The notes under the pieces: generated by a model | Databases searched by the model: none | The model's input: only the letters and a program-made list of their open reading frames with translations | What the model was told of the DNA's origin: nothing | NCBI RefSeq assembly: GCF_003369575.1 | Contig: NZ_PIOC01000001.1 | Span: 186,001 to 250,000, forward strand | Length of the DNA: 64,000 nt | Reading direction: 5' to 3' | Origin: Oceanobacillus arenosus | GTDB lineage: Bacteria; Bacillota; Bacilli; Bacillales; Amphibacillaceae | Position numbers and translations under genes: made by a program | Part shown: positions 49,371-57,936 of the stretch, piece by piece | Layout: each line of letters opens with the position of its first letter | How positions within the stretch are numbered: the stretch's first letter is position 1

Positions 49371-49820
49371 CTAAATATCTTTACTCACTGATTCTATTCG
49401 TAACCCGTATATTTCCCTTCCAAAGTATTTTTTGCCTTCCCTTACTTTTACATACGTATTTTTATATTCTTTTTCTATTGATAAGGCAAAATATTTAGCA
49501 GAAAATTTTCTTGTTGATTGAATGGCACCCATTGATAAATGAGTATAATCCTCGTAAATGGTGTGATAAGTATGCAACAAGGGGATACGGAGCATTTTTG
49601 CCACCATTTTTCCGTAAATACCTAGTGAAAATTCCGTATGAGTATGGATGATGTCAAATCCAAGACTCTTGATAGTTCTTATCAATTTCGGGTTATAAAA
49701 CATACCAACACGTCTTCCACTGACAAAAGGGAAGCTAGGTACCCGAAAAACACCTTTTTCCCCTTTAACTGCTTTTGGATCGGTTGTGGTAACAACATAT
49801 ACTTGATGGCGAAACTTTAA
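49371..49820 (-). pseudogene. Family-4 glycosyltransferase fragment
   Basis: The frame reads HQVYVVTTTDPKAVKGEKGV, then FRVPSFPFVSGRRVGMFYNP and DIIHTHTEFSLGIYGKMVAK, which is the N-terminal acceptor half of a GT4 enzyme of the UgtP-like/diacylglycerol glucosyltransferase type. A TAG stop sits where the first 30-odd residues should continue, and after about residue 110 similarity to the family stops, so the nucleotide-sugar-binding half is absent. It is not functional as read. Confidence 0.75.
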
Positions 49821-49852
49821 CTATTTATAAGACCCTAAAAATTCTAAAGCAA

Positions 49853-50539
49853 TTATCCTTTGAATCGATAACCTGCCCCCCAAATGGTCTCTATATATTG
49901 AGGCTGAGAGGGATCCACCTCGATTTTTTCTCTAATTTTTCTAATATGAACCGTAACTGTTGAAATATCTCCATGAGAATCCATCCCCCATAATCGTTCA
50001 AATAACTCTTCTTTACTAAATACATGGTCAGGATTCATCGCTAAAAATAACAAGATATCAAACTCTTTCGTCGTAAAAGGCACTTCACAATCATTGATGA
50101 ATACCCTTCTTGACTCTTGATCCATACGTAAGCCACGAAAGGAAATCATATCTTTCTGTATTTCCTTAGAGATTAACCTTTCATAACGGGATAGGTGTGC
50201 TTTAACCCTCGCCACCAATTCACCAGGGCTGAATGGCTTTACGATATAGTCATCAGCACCCAATCCAAGCCCTCGAATCTTGTCAATGTCTTCTCTTCTT
50301 GCAGAAACCATAAGAATAGGAATGTCCTTTTCGGCTCTAACCATTTTACATATTTGAAATCCATCTACTCCCGGCAACATTAAGTCGAGTAAAATTAAGT
50401 CAACTTGAGCATTTAATGCTTTTTCTAGCCCTTCCTCACCTGACAGGGCAATCTCAACTAAAAAACCATCTATTTCCAAATAATCTCGTTGCAAATCCGC
50501 AATACTTTTATCATCTTCAATAATTAATATTTTTTTCAA
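49853..50539 (-). CDS. OmpR-family response regulator
   Basis: 228 residues: receiver domain (1-120; phospho-Asp in LILLDLMLPG, lysine in DYIVKPFSPGEL) and a winged-helix DNA-binding domain (about 130-228; VTVHIRKIREKIE, YIETIWGAGYRFKG). Start TTG at 50539 overlaps the kinase stop codon (TTGA), so the kinase gene is translated first, the reverse of the more common order. It probably binds the three 11-bp-spaced repeats at 54555-54583. Confidence 0.93.
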   Translation of the reverse strand: MKKILIIEDDKSIADLQRDYLEIDGFLVEIALSGEEGLEKALNAQVDLILLDLMLPGVDGFQICKMVRAEKDIPILMVSARREDIDKIRGLGLGADDYIVKPFSPGELVARVKAHLSRYERLISKEIQKDMISFRGLRMDQESRRVFINDCEVPFTTKEFDILLFLAMNPDHVFSKEELFERLWGMDSHGDISTVTVHIRKIREKIEVDPSQPQYIETIWGAGYRFKG

Positions 50540-51993
50540 CCTTTTTCACCTGCTTTTTTTATAGTGAAAAGAATTGTTATCCCCTGCCCATTATTATTCT
50601 CTGCCCAAATCGTTCCTTGGTGTTCTTCGATGATCCTTTTTGAGATTGATAATCCGAGTCCGCTGCCCCCTTTTTCCGTTCCTCTTGCCAAATCTGCACG
50701 ATAAAACTGGTCAAAAATATGAGGGATGCTTTTTTCATTTATGCCTGGACCATTATCTTCTAATTTGAAGAAAATATGAGAATTCTGCACAGAAAGATAA
50801 AAATGTAATACCTTTTCTTCTTTGTCATTATATTTCAATGAGTTATCGACAATATTTGTAATGACACGTTTCATTTGTTCCCGGTCTACCATCGCAGCAT
50901 ATGTCTCGCTTTCATCAATGGTTAAGTGAATGTTCACTTTCATTTCCTCTACATCAAATCGGAGTTCCTCAACAAAATCACGTAAATATTGATCAAATTT
51001 AATCCATTCAAACTGGAAAGGAAGTCTTTGTAAGTCTAATTTGGAATATAAAAAAAGTTGGTCAATCATATGATCTAAATCATTTGACTTCAAATAGATG
51101 GTCTGAATATAGCGATCCATTTTTTCTTGACTATTGGCCACACCATCGCGTATTCCTTCTACATATCCTTTAATACTCGTAATGGGTGTTTTTAAATCAT
51201 GTGAAATATTTGCAATCAATTCTTTACGGTTATTTTCATAGGCTACCTGAATATCAATGGATTCCTTTAATCTTACCCTCATTTCTTCAAACCCTTTTGC
51301 CAACTGGCCCAATTCGTCTTTTGATTCTGCTTTAATTTCGACATTAAGATTACCCTCTTTAATCAAGCTTGCCGCCGTTTGTAGTTTTCTTATCGGCCTA
51401 ATAATACTCCTGGACATATAATAGGTAAGCAAGCTATTGGTTGCAATCAAAATGATTAATAATAAAGTAATGATGATGGGGAAAAATGTACGAACAAACC
51501 CTGTTACATTGCTTACATCTTGAATAAAAAATAAGGTACCCTCAGTTTTATCTGGAAAATAGAAATTGAATGGTTTAATCGTAACGAATTGATGATCAAT
51601 TTCTTCAATAGCATCCATTTCCTGATTAAAATCAAATGGAGGAACATCCTTAATTCCTTTATTTTCTAATGATGGCGGTACATAAATGAGTTGCTTTCCT
51701 TTCCTTACAACCAACCTTATATCATACTGATTCAGTTTGTGTTCCGTTTCTTTTAAAAAGGACTGATCCAAAAATTGTTCTGAATTCAACATTGACTGTT
51801 GGTGTGTATCGATCATTAAACTTTCTTTTATTGAAGTTTCCTCTGGTTCATTCGATGGGAAGTAAATGTCCCTTATTTCTTTAATATCTCCTCTAAAAAG
51901 AAAAGAAACGAGTGTTACCATAATGATGGAAAAAACAACGGGAATAATGATCATGGCAATATATGATAGTAATAACCTTAGCCTAATCGACAC
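50536..51993 (-). CDS. Sensor histidine kinase
   Basis: 485 residues. TM1 (about 5-30), an extracytoplasmic domain of about 135 residues, TM2 (about 172-192), HAMP (to about 245), HisKA with the phospho-acceptor in ANISHDLKTPITSI, and HATPase_c with NIVDNSLKYN, DNGPGI and GGSGLGLSISKRI boxes. GTG start at 51993. It lies between the ABC permease and the response regulator in one operon, so it probably senses a substrate or stress relevant to that transporter. Confidence 0.93.
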   Translation of the reverse strand: MSIRLRLLLSYIAMIIIPVVFSIIMVTLVSFLFRGDIKEIRDIYFPSNEPEETSIKESLMIDTHQQSMLNSEQFLDQSFLKETEHKLNQYDIRLVVRKGKQLIYVPPSLENKGIKDVPPFDFNQEMDAIEEIDHQFVTIKPFNFYFPDKTEGTLFFIQDVSNVTGFVRTFFPIIITLLLIILIATNSLLTYYMSRSIIRPIRKLQTAASLIKEGNLNVEIKAESKDELGQLAKGFEEMRVRLKESIDIQVAYENNRKELIANISHDLKTPITSIKGYVEGIRDGVANSQEKMDRYIQTIYLKSNDLDHMIDQLFLYSKLDLQRLPFQFEWIKFDQYLRDFVEELRFDVEEMKVNIHLTIDESETYAAMVDREQMKRVITNIVDNSLKYNDKEEKVLHFYLSVQNSHIFFKLEDNGPGINEKSIPHIFDQFYRADLARGTEKGGSGLGLSISKRIIEEHQGTIWAENNNGQGITILFTIKKAGEKG

Positions 51994-52013
51994 ATTTTCA
52001 CAGCCTTCTAAAT

Positions 52014-52748
52014 TTAATATTCCTTTTTCTTAAATTGATAATATCCAAGAGTAAAAAACAATGAACACCATGATAATAAATAAACAGCTCTTCCCATTAC
52101 TACCATACTGAGCCCATTATTGATCCAGCGCTGGTACCAAGTAATATCATAAGTTGGAAGCCATAGTCCGACCTTAGGAAAGATAAACGGCAGGACGACC
52201 ATCATAAAATAAAGGATAATTGAAAAGGTCAATGCACGACTGCTTGAGCCAAACCATTGTACAAAAAATACTAGAAACAAAGTGATAGCCATTAACGGGA
52301 ACCATGACAATAGATAAGCGAATCCTCCCATTAACATTCCTTTAAATGTAAAATTTTGAAGCCATATCGCCCCAGTCAAATTTGATGATATATATATAAT
52401 TAACAATAAGGTCATTAAATATAGGGCTATACATAGAATTTTCGAGTTAAAAATCTTTAATCTTGATATGGGACGTACAAGGATAAAGGCTAAAACATTC
52501 TTTTCCAGTTCTCCTGGGAAGAGGTCACTAACTGCCTGAGCTAGTAATAAGGGAAGATAGATGATAACAGCAAGACTTAAAATGATTAAAGAAAAACTTT
52601 CCCCATCAAAGAGAGTAAACCCAATCCTATTTTGTAAGATATTTACACTAGGTCCAACCAATATAGGAAAGAACGCGGAAATGATAAAGAAAGCAATTGT
52701 GGAGCGTTTGCGGATTAATTTCATCCACTCATTACTTAGGTTCTGCAT
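52014..52748 (-). CDS. ABC-2 type transporter permease
   Basis: 244 residues, six predicted membrane helices; begins MQNLSNEWMKLIRKRSTIAF, the typical cytosolic lead-in of ABC-2 permeases, with the LFPGELEKNVLAFILVRPIS loop between helices 2 and 3. Its start overlaps the ATPase gene by 17 bases, so the two are coupled. Architecture resembles bacitracin/lantibiotic immunity exporters, but substrate cannot be read. Confidence 0.88.
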   Translation of the reverse strand: MQNLSNEWMKLIRKRSTIAFFIISAFFPILVGPSVNILQNRIGFTLFDGESFSLIILSLAVIIYLPLLLAQAVSDLFPGELEKNVLAFILVRPISRLKIFNSKILCIALYLMTLLLIIYISSNLTGAIWLQNFTFKGMLMGGFAYLLSWFPLMAITLFLVFFVQWFGSSSRALTFSIILYFMMVVLPFIFPKVGLWLPTYDITWYQRWINNGLSMVVMGRAVYLLSWCSLFFTLGYYQFKKKEY

Positions 52749-53475
52749 GTGGATTCACTTCCTTCTCTTTAAGAATGCAGTCCATATAATAAGATTCAAA
52801 GGTTTTTCCCTCATCTAATTCTTTTTTCGTCATTTGACCTATTGATTTTCCATTTGAAAGGATAACAATTTTGTCACACAAGCGTTCTACCTCCTCAATA
52901 AGATGGGTAGAAATAAGAAAGGTTACTTCTTGTTCTTTTGCAAGACGTTTAATAAGCTCCTGAAAAGTCAGTTTCCCTTCAATGTCTAGTCCATTTGTTG
53001 GTTCATCCAAAATTACAAATGATGGGTTTGATAGTAAGGCAACAGCTAAGTAGAACCGCTGGCGCATTCCCGTTGAAAAGGATTTGATCTTTTCATTTTT
53101 ATGTTTCTCCATCCCAACCCAACTTAACACTTCATCTAATCTCGCTTTTTCCAAATCCGGGTAAAAATGAGATGACAATAGTAAATTTTCATAGGCCGTC
53201 AAATAATCAATGGCTTCCACACCACTAATCAATGTTCCTACAGATTGCATGGCTGTCTCAAATTGGCTTTGGATATGATTGCCATTAATCAGAATTTCTC
53301 CTTGATCTGGCTGAGTTAAGGAAACAATACATTTCATTAAAGTTGTTTTTCCAGCTCCATTTGGTCCTAAGAGTCCAACTACCTCTCCTTTTTCGATGGA
53401 AAAACTAAGATCCTGAATGCCACGTCCATTTTTATACTGTTTCGTTACATGCTGGATGTCTAAAACATTAGTCAT
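52732..53475 (-). CDS. ABC transporter ATP-binding protein
   Basis: 247 residues. Walker A GLLGPNGAGKTTLMK, signature SFSTGMRQR, Walker B FVILDEPTNGLD and the switch His in LISTHL are intact. The ATG at 53475 has AAGGAGGGG upstream. BcrA/CcmA-like single-domain ATPase pairing with the overlapping permease downstream. A hairpin (53509-53528) separates it from the secreted-protein gene. Confidence 0.93.
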   Translation of the reverse strand: MTNVLDIQHVTKQYKNGRGIQDLSFSIEKGEVVGLLGPNGAGKTTLMKCIVSLTQPDQGEILINGNHIQSQFETAMQSVGTLISGVEAIDYLTAYENLLLSSHFYPDLEKARLDEVLSWVGMEKHKNEKIKSFSTGMRQRFYLAVALLSNPSFVILDEPTNGLDIEGKLTFQELIKRLAKEQEVTFLISTHLIEEVERLCDKIVILSNGKSIGQMTKKELDEGKTFESYYMDCILKEKEVNPHAEPK

Positions 53476-53508
53476 CGTTTCCCCTCCTTCATTTTTCATT
53501 AATATTAA

Positions 53509-53528
53509 GGCAGGGATGATACCCTGCC
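53509..53528 (-). terminator. Hairpin between the secreted-protein gene and the ABC genes
   Basis: Seven-bp GC-rich arms GGCAGGG (53509-53515) and CCCTGCC (53522-53528) followed on the minus strand by TTAATATT. Likely a leaky terminator that sets more transcript for the secreted protein than for the transporter. Confidence 0.5.
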
Positions 53529-53605
53529 CGCTTTTCTGATAGAAGAATGATAGACACGCCTAAATTCGGATGTGCCTTTGCTAAAAACGACCTTATCTGT
53601 CTTTA

Positions 53606-54490
53606 TCAGTCTTTAACATTTACTACTTTTTCTCCAGATAAATCAATGCCCGATACATTTGTGCTATCGATATTATCCAACTTGTTTGTCAAATGGAGAA
53701 CGAGCTCATGGGATGTACCATTCACATCCTTACCCGTTACATAGATGTCAGCTTTTTGACCTACAAGATATTGATCTGTATTGACTTCACCAAAAAGATC
53801 TATTTTTGAAACCATAATATTGGATGTCAATTGTGGCAACTCCGGTATTAATTCATCAAGCTTTAATGCTCCACCAAAATCGTCACTTTCCAAGTCCTGA
53901 CCTTGTTGGTCCATATTTTTCAATAAAAATGAAATGGAGGCTTGTCCAACTGCAGGTATTTCATTCTTGGATAGGCTAAGCTGCAATTCTGTATTTCCAT
54001 TTGCTAGTTTTTTTGTATCAATACTATCTTGATAGTTTTTAGTTAGTGAATCAAAGATACCCTCGATATCTTTTTGCATTTGCGGAGAGATTTGTTCTTT
54101 TTCTTCTCCTTCCACTTCTGCATGCTCTTCACCGCTATCCTGTTCTACATAGTATTTTTCATCAACATTGCTTTTAAAAATATCTTGATGATCGTTACTG
54201 TATAATTCTAGTTTTTTTGACGCGCTTCCATTATTAATACTTACAGAACTTCTTGATTGATCACCTTTCAAATCCATTTGACTTACCGATGAGATTTGAT
54301 AAATCTCGTTTCCATTGTCGGATAAAGAAGCTTGAACATTAGCTGTAAAACTATCCAAATGTTGCATATTTGTTACGGATGTCTTAAACAGATCATATCC
54401 AGACGAAGAAGCGGAAACTGTTGCAGTCATTACACCTCCAGCCATTAACAACCCACTAATTCCAACAGCACTTAACACTTTAAAATTCAC
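53606..54490 (-). CDS. Secreted protein of unknown function, LolA-like fold possible
   Basis: 294 residues with a clear signal peptide (about 1-28, cleavage near VSAS) and no lipobox cysteine or membrane anchor. Long amphipathic beta patterns (LDSFTANVQASLSDNGNEIY, KLELYSNDHQDIFKSNVDEK) recall the LolA/LppX lipid-binding fold in Gram-positive secreted proteins; this is a guess from pattern only. An acidic insert (EEHAEVEGEEKEQ) follows. GTG start at 54490 with AAGGAGG upstream. First gene of the operon with the ABC exporter and two-component system, so it may capture or present the signal molecule. Confidence 0.75.
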   Translation of the reverse strand: MNFKVLSAVGISGLLMAGGVMTATVSASSSGYDLFKTSVTNMQHLDSFTANVQASLSDNGNEIYQISSVSQMDLKGDQSRSSVSINNGSASKKLELYSNDHQDIFKSNVDEKYYVEQDSGEEHAEVEGEEKEQISPQMQKDIEGIFDSLTKNYQDSIDTKKLANGNTELQLSLSKNEIPAVGQASISFLLKNMDQQGQDLESDDFGGALKLDELIPELPQLTSNIMVSKIDLFGEVNTDQYLVGQKADIYVTGKDVNGTSHELVLHLTNKLDNIDSTNVSGIDLSGEKVVNVKD

Positions 54491-54554
54491 GATATTTCCT
54501 CCTTATATTATGATATCTTACATAAATAAGCTTACTTGCCAAAGATAAACATCC

Positions 54555-54583
54555 TCTTAAGGAAATCTTAAATATTTCTTAAA
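54555..54583 (-). promoter_or_regulatory. Three direct repeats, 11-bp period: probable response-regulator operator
   Basis: On the minus strand TTTAAGA (54583-54577), TTTAAGA (54572-54566) and CTTAAGA (54561-54555) are spaced exactly 11 bp apart, one helical turn, about 65-95 bases upstream of the secreted-protein start. Head-to-tail sites at this spacing are typical of OmpR/PhoB regulators, and one is encoded at the end of this operon. Confidence 0.7.
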
Positions 54584-54683
54584 TTACTTTCACTTTTTAA
54601 CCTATTTCTTTACATGATTTTGTTTCCCTGTGATTTTTATTACAATGATTATCTTCTGTTTAAATTTAAAAAAGAAGGTCAGA

Positions 54684-54824
54684 ATGTTGTGATCTGAATT
54701 ACAGAAATTTATAGCTGGTTTTTTTAAAGCATTAGCACATCCATTAAGAATTCGGATTCTAGAAATCCTTTCAGATGAAGAAAACAGCGTTAATGAAATT
54801 CAAACGATTTTAAAAGGTTGTTAG
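54684..54824 (+). pseudogene. ArsR-family regulator fragment
   Basis: Reads ELQKFIAGFFKALAHPLRIR then ILEILSDEENSVNEIQTILK, the N-terminal helices of an ArsR/SmtB winged-helix repressor. ATG at 54684 is followed by an in-frame TGA at codon 3 (54690-54692), and the frame ends with TAG at 54822, before the recognition helix. It is both interrupted and truncated; no metal-resistance gene is nearby. Confidence 0.75.
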
Positions 54825-54913
54825 TTGAACCAATCGAACCCTCACAGGGAGTTATACCCCCTTAAAACTTTTTGTTAAGGTTTTTATAGCTAGTTAATGT
54901 GAGATAAAATTAC

Positions 54914-55585
54914 CTACAATCCTTCTCTTTTAGCCGTTTGATCCTTTTCATACTGATTTTCTTTATATTTCTGAAAAACCCAAACTATAATTGTTAGCCA
55001 AAATCCACTAGCGAAGTATCCGCCAATAATATCACTCGGATAATGAACACCAAGATAAACCCTGCTTATCCCAATCAGAATAATAAACAGGCTGCTAAAT
55101 AGAATTAATATCGTACGTCCAGAGCGATTTGGAATATGACGCCATAAGAGGAAAGCTAGGATGCCATAAAATGCAAATGCACTCATTGCATGGCCGCTAG
55201 GAAAACTATAACCGCCAATATCAATTAGACGATGAAGCTCTGGACGTGCTCGATGAAAGCTTTGTTTTAAAATCCAATTTAGGATTGGCGTAGTAAAAAC
55301 GACTGTCCAAAGTAAAATGATTTCTACTCGATGCTTCAATACAACATATAGAAACAGGGTAGTCACCAGAACAATGACGAGCATGGCAGAAAAAGAACCA
55401 ATAAATGTGAAAAACTTCATGATGGACGTCAGTGTTGATGTTTCGAACCCTTGAATAAAGGCAATCACTGTACTATCAAAGCTAGTAATACGTTGGCTGA
55501 CTACAAAAATCACCATCATACTAAATCCGAAAAGCGTAACTAAACCGGTAATCAAGGCACCTGCCGAGTGCTTTTTATTTATCAT
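54914..55585 (-). CDS. PAP2-family membrane phosphatase
   Basis: 223 residues, about six helices. The three PAP2 motifs are intact: KQSFHRARP, GYSFPSGHAMS and SRVYLGVHYPSD. Related Bacillus enzymes dephosphorylate undecaprenyl pyrophosphate (BcrC), phosphatidylglycerophosphate or phosphatidate; the exact substrate cannot be assigned. AAGGAG precedes the ATG. It follows a two-component system on the same strand and may be under its control. Confidence 0.92.
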   Translation of the reverse strand: MINKKHSAGALITGLVTLFGFSMMVIFVVSQRITSFDSTVIAFIQGFETSTLTSIMKFFTFIGSFSAMLVIVLVTTLFLYVVLKHRVEIILLWTVVFTTPILNWILKQSFHRARPELHRLIDIGGYSFPSGHAMSAFAFYGILAFLLWRHIPNRSGRTILILFSSLFIILIGISRVYLGVHYPSDIIGGYFASGFWLTIIVWVFQKYKENQYEKDQTAKREGL

Positions 55586-55668
55586 GCTGAAAACTCCTTA
55601 GATGAAATTACATTTTATTTAGCAGGTAGGAAAGTATAAACTTTCCTCCGCTGCATAAGTGCAACTAT

Positions 55669-55697
55669 GGTTGTCACCGAAAGGCTTGGTGACAACC
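55669..55697. terminator. Hairpin between the kinase and PAP2 genes
   Basis: Ten-bp perfect arms GGTTGTCACC (55669-55678) and GGTGACAACC (55688-55697) directly after the kinase stop. There is no good U-run on the minus strand, so read-through into the PAP2 gene is plausible. Confidence 0.5.
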
Positions 55698-55704
55698 AAG
55701 TTTT

Positions 55705-57099
55705 CTAAGAGATATATGGAATGACCAAGCTGATTTTAGTGCCTTCCCCAACAATACTTTCGGCTTGGATAGTTCCCTCATATTCTTCGATCATTTCTTT
55801 CGCAATAGACAACCCTAAGCCACTTCCTCCACTTTCTCTACTTCGGGCTTTATCTACCCTGTAAAATCGGTCAAAGATATGAGGTATATCTTCTTTGCTT
55901 ATGCCAACCCCGTTATCTTGAATATCGATTCTATATTTATCATTCACTATTTTCGATGTAATTATTATTTCCTTATTTTCACCGCTATATTTAATTGCAT
56001 TATCGATAATAATGATTAAAAGCTGCCTTAATTGCTCCTCAGGAATTGCCAGTTGCATTATATGTTTTGCATCTATTTCATTATGAATGATTAGATTTGG
56101 ATAGATGAGCAAATAATTACTAACGATTTCATTTATAGTGTCGGAAATTAGATATGATTCAATCGTTTCTTGTTTTTCTTGATGGTTTTCAAATTGTGAG
56201 AGCCAGAGTAGTTCTTTCGTTAACTCGATCATCCGCTTCGTTTCATTAATACTGATATTCAATGACTTATCCAATACTTCTTTATCATTTTTTCCCCATC
56301 TTTTTAAGAGCGAAAGATGGCCATGAATGATTGCAAGGGGCGTACGGAGCTCATGTGATGCATCGCCAACAAACTTTCGCTGTTGTATCATCGATGCTTC
56401 CACTTTATCCATCATCCTATTAAAAATTAAACTAAGCTGCGAAAATTCATCGTTTGTCTCCATAACAGGTACTCTTTCCGCGAAGTTTTCACCTTCAATT
56501 TTTTTCATCGTATTTGTAAGCACTCGAAGTGGCGATAATAATTTTCCCGCAAGAAGTCGCCCACTAACAATACTTAAAACTAAAGAAAGGATGGTTCCTA
56601 ATATTAATGTCCATGAGACTTTTTCTAAGAATCCTTCAAAAACCTCTTCATTCCTTCCGATTATAATTGTTCCATGAAAGAATTCCATATCTAATGAACT
56701 CCTGTATAGAAGCACAGTATCCTTTTCGATATTAAAATGGGAAAATCCGCGTTCTAAAGTGTTGACTTCATTATTAAGCTCCGGAAAGTCATTAGAAATA
56801 TTTACGATTTCCTGTCCATTTTGATCCAGGATGCGAACCATTTCCTCATCCTCGACAATTTTTTCAAGGAATTGATCAGATAAAACAAAATTTTTTCCTT
56901 CTGTTTCCAAGTACTTTTCCTGTTCCGCCAAGAAAACTTGAATTTCCTCTGAACGTTTCCATAACGAATCTTCTTCTTGTTTTGTGGTAAAGGTTTGAAT
57001 GAGGAATAGTTGGATGAGATTAACGACCATAAAGATTACAAAAATGACAATAGCAGATAAGAGGGTCATCTTTCCCTTTATCGATAATTTATTTAACAT
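55705..57099 (-). CDS. Sensor histidine kinase (ArlS/YkoH-like)
   Basis: 464 residues from the ATG at 57099 (GGTGG eight bases upstream; an in-frame GTG at 57111 has no good site). TM1 (about 11-32), an extracytoplasmic domain of about 125 residues, TM2 (about 160-180), HAMP, HisKA with VGDASHELRTPLAIIHG, and HATPase_c with IIIDNAIKYS, DNGVGI and GGSGLGLSIAKEM. Overall length and layout resemble ArlS and YkoH. It follows its regulator gene with a 15-base gap. Confidence 0.92.
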   Translation of the reverse strand: MLNKLSIKGKMTLLSAIVIFVIFMVVNLIQLFLIQTFTTKQEEDSLWKRSEEIQVFLAEQEKYLETEGKNFVLSDQFLEKIVEDEEMVRILDQNGQEIVNISNDFPELNNEVNTLERGFSHFNIEKDTVLLYRSSLDMEFFHGTIIIGRNEEVFEGFLEKVSWTLILGTILSLVLSIVSGRLLAGKLLSPLRVLTNTMKKIEGENFAERVPVMETNDEFSQLSLIFNRMMDKVEASMIQQRKFVGDASHELRTPLAIIHGHLSLLKRWGKNDKEVLDKSLNISINETKRMIELTKELLWLSQFENHQEKQETIESYLISDTINEIVSNYLLIYPNLIIHNEIDAKHIMQLAIPEEQLRQLLIIIIDNAIKYSGENKEIIITSKIVNDKYRIDIQDNGVGISKEDIPHIFDRFYRVDKARSRESGGSGLGLSIAKEMIEEYEGTIQAESIVGEGTKISLVIPYIS

Positions 57100-57114
57100 T
57101 GCCTCGTCCACCTT

Positions 57115-57789
57115 CTATTGCCGTAATACATATCCAGCTCCTCTTACTGTTTGGATATGGGAATCTTGATCTTTCTTATCTACCTTTGCACGCAAATAAC
57201 TAACATAAACATCAACCACATTCGTCTCAATTGATGTATCATAACCCCAAACTTCCTCTAAAAGGATTTCCCTTGTCAGCACCCGATTTACATTTTCCAT
57301 TAAAAGACGAAGTAGATTAAACTCCTTTTTTGTTAATTCAATGACTTCGTTATCTCGCTTCACAATCCTTGCTTCTAAGTCCATTTCAAGGTCTTGATAA
57401 ATTAACTTGTGGCTGCTATGACCTCCATTTTCTATTCTTCTAAAGATTGCTCGCATTCTTGCTAATAACTCCTCGATTTCAAAAGGCTTCGAAATATAAT
57501 CATCTGCACCGCTATCGAGGCCTGATATACGATCTAATACACTATCACGTGCAGTAATCATAATAATTGGCGTGTTCTTTTCTGCCCGTATTCTTCGGCA
57601 TACTTCAATTCCGTTTAAGCCTGGAAGCATTAAATCCAATAAAATAAGGTCAATATCTTCCTCCAGTGCCTGCTTAACACCATCCCTTCCATTAAAGGAA
57701 ACGAGTACCTCATACTTTTCATATTCAAGTTCCAATCGAATAAAATTAGACAAATTAGCTTCATCTTCAATAATTAGGATTTTTCTCAT
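57115..57789 (-). CDS. OmpR-family response regulator (ArlR/YkoG-like)
   Basis: 224 residues: receiver (phospho-Asp in LILLDLMLPGLNG; DYISKPFEIEELLAR) and winged-helix domain (TNVVDVYVSYLRAKVD, VRGAGYVLRQ). ATG at 57789 with AGGAGA upstream; twelve upstream codons rejected. Partner of the kinase just downstream. The gene ahead of it encodes a secreted PepSY protein, a frequent neighbour of this kinase type, which suggests a regulatory link. Confidence 0.93.
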   Translation of the reverse strand: MRKILIIEDEANLSNFIRLELEYEKYEVLVSFNGRDGVKQALEEDIDLILLDLMLPGLNGIEVCRRIRAEKNTPIIMITARDSVLDRISGLDSGADDYISKPFEIEELLARMRAIFRRIENGGHSSHKLIYQDLEMDLEARIVKRDNEVIELTKKEFNLLRLLMENVNRVLTREILLEEVWGYDTSIETNVVDVYVSYLRAKVDKKDQDSHIQTVRGAGYVLRQ

Positions 57790-57873
57790 TATATGTTCTC
57801 CTATGTGACTATATTTATTGATCAATAGTACCCGTTTAGCGAATCATTACACTATACTATACTTTACATTAAA

Positions 57874-57912
57874 CTAAAAAAGATGTCCGAAATAAGGTAC
57901 TATTTCGGACAC
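57874..57912 (-). terminator. Terminator of the PepSY gene
   Basis: Arms GTCCGAAATA (57885-57894) and TATTTCGGAC (57901-57910), extended by flanking pairs, end in TTTTTT on the minus strand just after the PepSY gene. Confidence 0.9.
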
Positions 57913-57936
57913 CCTTTCAATCAAATTCCTTTACTT

